NCBI RefSeq assembly: GCF_020283565.1
Contig: NC_060062.1
Span: 20,990,127-21,054,126 of the forward strand
DNA from: Trifolium pratense
Lineage: Eukaryota; Streptophyta; Magnoliopsida; Fabales; Fabaceae
Direction of reading: 5' to 3'
DNA: 64,000 nucleotides
The notes under the pieces were generated by a model, which did no database searches, was not told where the DNA came from, and saw nothing but the letters and a program-made list of their open reading frames with translations. The translations under genes and the position numbers were made by a program. Below, in pieces: positions 61,825 to 64,000 of the stretch (the stretch's first letter is position 1; every line of letters starts with the position of its first letter).

Positions 61825-63846
61825 ATGGGGTTGCCTCCTAGATTAATGATTTTCCATCTGATTCTATCCATTGGTTATTGTTTCAATCTTGGCAGAGCCA
61901 TTGATTGTGGTGGAAATCAAGTTGCAAATACCATTATTGTTGATCAACAAGGAAGAGGAGCATTCAACATGATTCAACCTGCCATTGATTCAATAAAGAA
62001 TAACAATGATCAGTGGGTTAAGATTCACATAAATCCTGGAAAATATGTGTAAGTTTTTTTAAAATATTTTATTTTATTAAAAGTCTTAGAAAAGATGGTT
62101 TGTAATTGACTAACAATAAAAAAAAAATGTTTTATCAACAAGAAAATAGGAAACGCTTGTAAAACATTTTAAATTTTTTTTAAAAAAACTGAAAATAGTT
62201 TTGAAAAAGAGAATATCAAACAGACCTTAAATTTGTATAATTTAACATTTTCTAATGTTTTAATTTTTTGATTGTGCAGAGGACGTGTTAATATTCCCAT
62301 TGACAAGCCATGTATTATTTTAGAAGGATCTAATAGAGGAAATACAATAATTAGTTATGGTGATAGAAATGCAACAACAACATTCATTTCAATGCCATCT
62401 AATGTGATTTTGAGTGGCATTACATTTGAGGTAAACACAAGAGAAAAAGCAAGCTTATCAAAAAAAAAAAAAAAAGAGAAAGAGCAACAAAAATAGTATT
62501 AAATTGAAATATCAATAAATTAGTGACTTTTTCTTTTACTCACAATAAATTATTTTTTTTGACTCAGTACTCACAATAAATTAGTGACTATGTTTCTTTC
62601 ATTTACAGAACACATTTGGAAATAACAGTCCAGCAATAGCTGCTGCTATAAATGGTGATAAAACATCAATATTTAAGTGTGGTTTCTTAGGTTATCAAGA
62701 TACTTTATTCGATGGTTATGGGCGTCATTATTATAAGAATTGTTATATTCAAGGTGAAATTGACTTCATTTTTGGTTTTGCCCAATCTTATTTTCAGGTA
62801 ATAATATATTAAATTTATTGACCCAAAAAAAAATAATATATTAAATTTTTATCCATAATAATATACTATTACATTACAATGTTTTCAGTATGTTCTTAGT
62901 CTATTATTTTTAAAGTTTGGTCCCTAAAAAAATTGTGTTTTGTTTTAGTTTCAACAAAATTTAATTTGTTCATATTAAAATCGATCCATGTAATATTCAT
63001 TTTAGTCTTTATTTTTAAGAGACTAAAATTAAATATTCTACATACTATAAGGACTAATTCTATATGATTAAATTTTGGATGAACTAATAACAAAACAATA
63101 CGGACAAAAAGCAAAAAGTGATTACAAAAAATGATATATTTGCAGCATAAAAAATATATTTAATTCTATTTACAATGTTTTATTTTTATTATTTATATCT
63201 AAAAACTTTGTTTTAAAAATGAAAGTCTGACATAATTTTTTACCTGGCTATTCCTTGTTGTAGAGTTGTGTGATAAACGCAACACAAGATAGTTCGTTAC
63301 CTCCCGGTTTTATCACAGCCCAATCTAGGAACTTACCAACTGAACGAGGTGGTTTTGTTTTTAGAAAAGGTTTTGTTACTGGAATTGGTAAAGTGAATTT
63401 AGGAAGAGCATGGGGTCCTTACTCAAGAGTTATATTTTGGGGAACGGACCTTTCTTCTGTGGTACTTCCTGAAGGATGGGATGCTTGGAGCTACAAAGGC
63501 AATGAGTAAGTTTTATTAATTTAATACAATTTTAAAGATTGATAACCATAGTCTTTTTTTATACTTTGTTTTTTACAGCCTTTTATTATACTTAATATGT
63601 CTTGTAATTAACTTATATTAATTCATGAACAAATGATGCAGAAAAAACTTCACCTATGCGGAAGTTGATTGTACAGGACCAGGGTCCAATATTCAAGGGC
63701 GTGTCCCATGGGAGAAGAAGCCAAATGAAATAAATATACATGATTATTCTTTACCAATTTTCATAAATCAAGATGGATGGCTTAACAACTTACCATCTAC
63801 ATTTTCCTATAAAAAAAAGAAAAACTTACCATCTACATTTGTGTAA
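61825..63846 (+). CDS. Pectin methylesterase (tandem paralogue 2)
   Basis: A close tandem copy of the preceding gene with the same five-exon structure: 61825-62048, 62280-62430, 62609-62797, 63264-63505 and 63642-63846, 336 aa. It has a signal peptide ([18 protein letters not shown]), no PRO region, and catalytic residues Asp156 (YQDTLFD, codon GAT at 62699-62701), Asp177 (GEIDFIFG) and Arg in [14 protein letters not shown], all present, so this copy should be active. The extra 10 residues come from a C-terminal duplication: NLPSTF, then SYKKKK, then NLPSTFV, made by a 36-bp repeat that includes a poly-A stretch. An in-frame upstream ATG lies at 61780; 61825 is preferred because it starts the signal peptide and matches gene 1. 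Confidence 0.94.
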
Positions 63847-63932
63847 TATTACTCTCTATATTCATGATATACATAAAGGACCTCTTTGGATGATGATTAT
63901 TCATGTATCAACCAGATGTTTCAATGCAATCC

Positions 63933-63934
<2 letters not shown>

Positions 63935-63994
<60 letters not shown>
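63935..63994. repeat. (TA)n microsatellite at the window end
   Basis: About 30 TA units, 90 bp after the stop of PME gene 2. Confidence 0.97.
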
Positions 63995-63997
<3 letters not shown>

Positions 63998-64000
63998 AAT

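Overview
The window is nuclear DNA of a flowering plant, most likely a papilionoid legume close to Medicago, Trifolium or Pisum. The evidence is AT-rich intergenic DNA, GT-AG introns in every gene, several plant transposon classes, plastid-derived DNA, and protein families that match plant members closely along their full length. The genus is inferred from sequence style and was not measured.

Layout. 0.2-9.0 kb: a 7.9-kb CACTA (En/Spm) transposon with both transposase genes open once spliced, nested in an older MITE-like repeat. 9-16.6 kb: gene-poor, with a plastid DNA insertion (trnL-UAA), a 1.1-kb long-TIR element, MITEs and SINEs. 16.7-22.7 kb: a 13-exon CBL-interacting protein kinase of the CIPK3/CIPK26 clade; a young non-autonomous LTR element sits in intron 8. 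22.7-27.2 kb: intergenic, with a serpin C-terminal fragment and nested MITEs. 27.2-29.3 kb: TGD2, a chloroplast lipid-transfer subunit (5 exons, 381 aa). 31.5-35.1 kb, minus strand: oligoribonuclease (8 exons, 241 aa). 36.3-50.1 kb: a scrambled duplication region holding three tRNA-Gly(GCC) genes, broken copies of a GH5 glycosidase, fragments of the neighbouring oligoribonuclease gene, a decayed CC-NB-LRR resistance gene with rearranged pieces, and a U5 spliceosomal snRNA gene hidden in a 1.1-kb insertion. 50.4-52.8 kb: inverted-repeat elements and a long (TA)n tract. 53.0-54.5 kb: calmodulin (2 exons, 149 aa). 54.8-58.0 kb: LINE relic, hairpin and duplications. 58.1-63.8 kb: two tandem pectin methylesterase genes (5 exons each), one of which has lost a catalytic Asp. 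The window ends in a (TA)n tract.

The intact genes do not form one pathway. CIPK and calmodulin both act in calcium signalling but their proximity is probably chance. All exon boundaries were placed by eye from GT-AG sites, reading-frame continuity and family similarity; the intact multi-exon genes keep frame exactly through every junction. The least expected finding is the U5 snRNA gene, which has no ORF signature. It is supported by an exact plant upstream sequence element, a TATA box at Pol II spacing, the invariant U5 loop I closed by an 8-bp stem, an Sm site, a 3' stem-loop and a 3'-end box.
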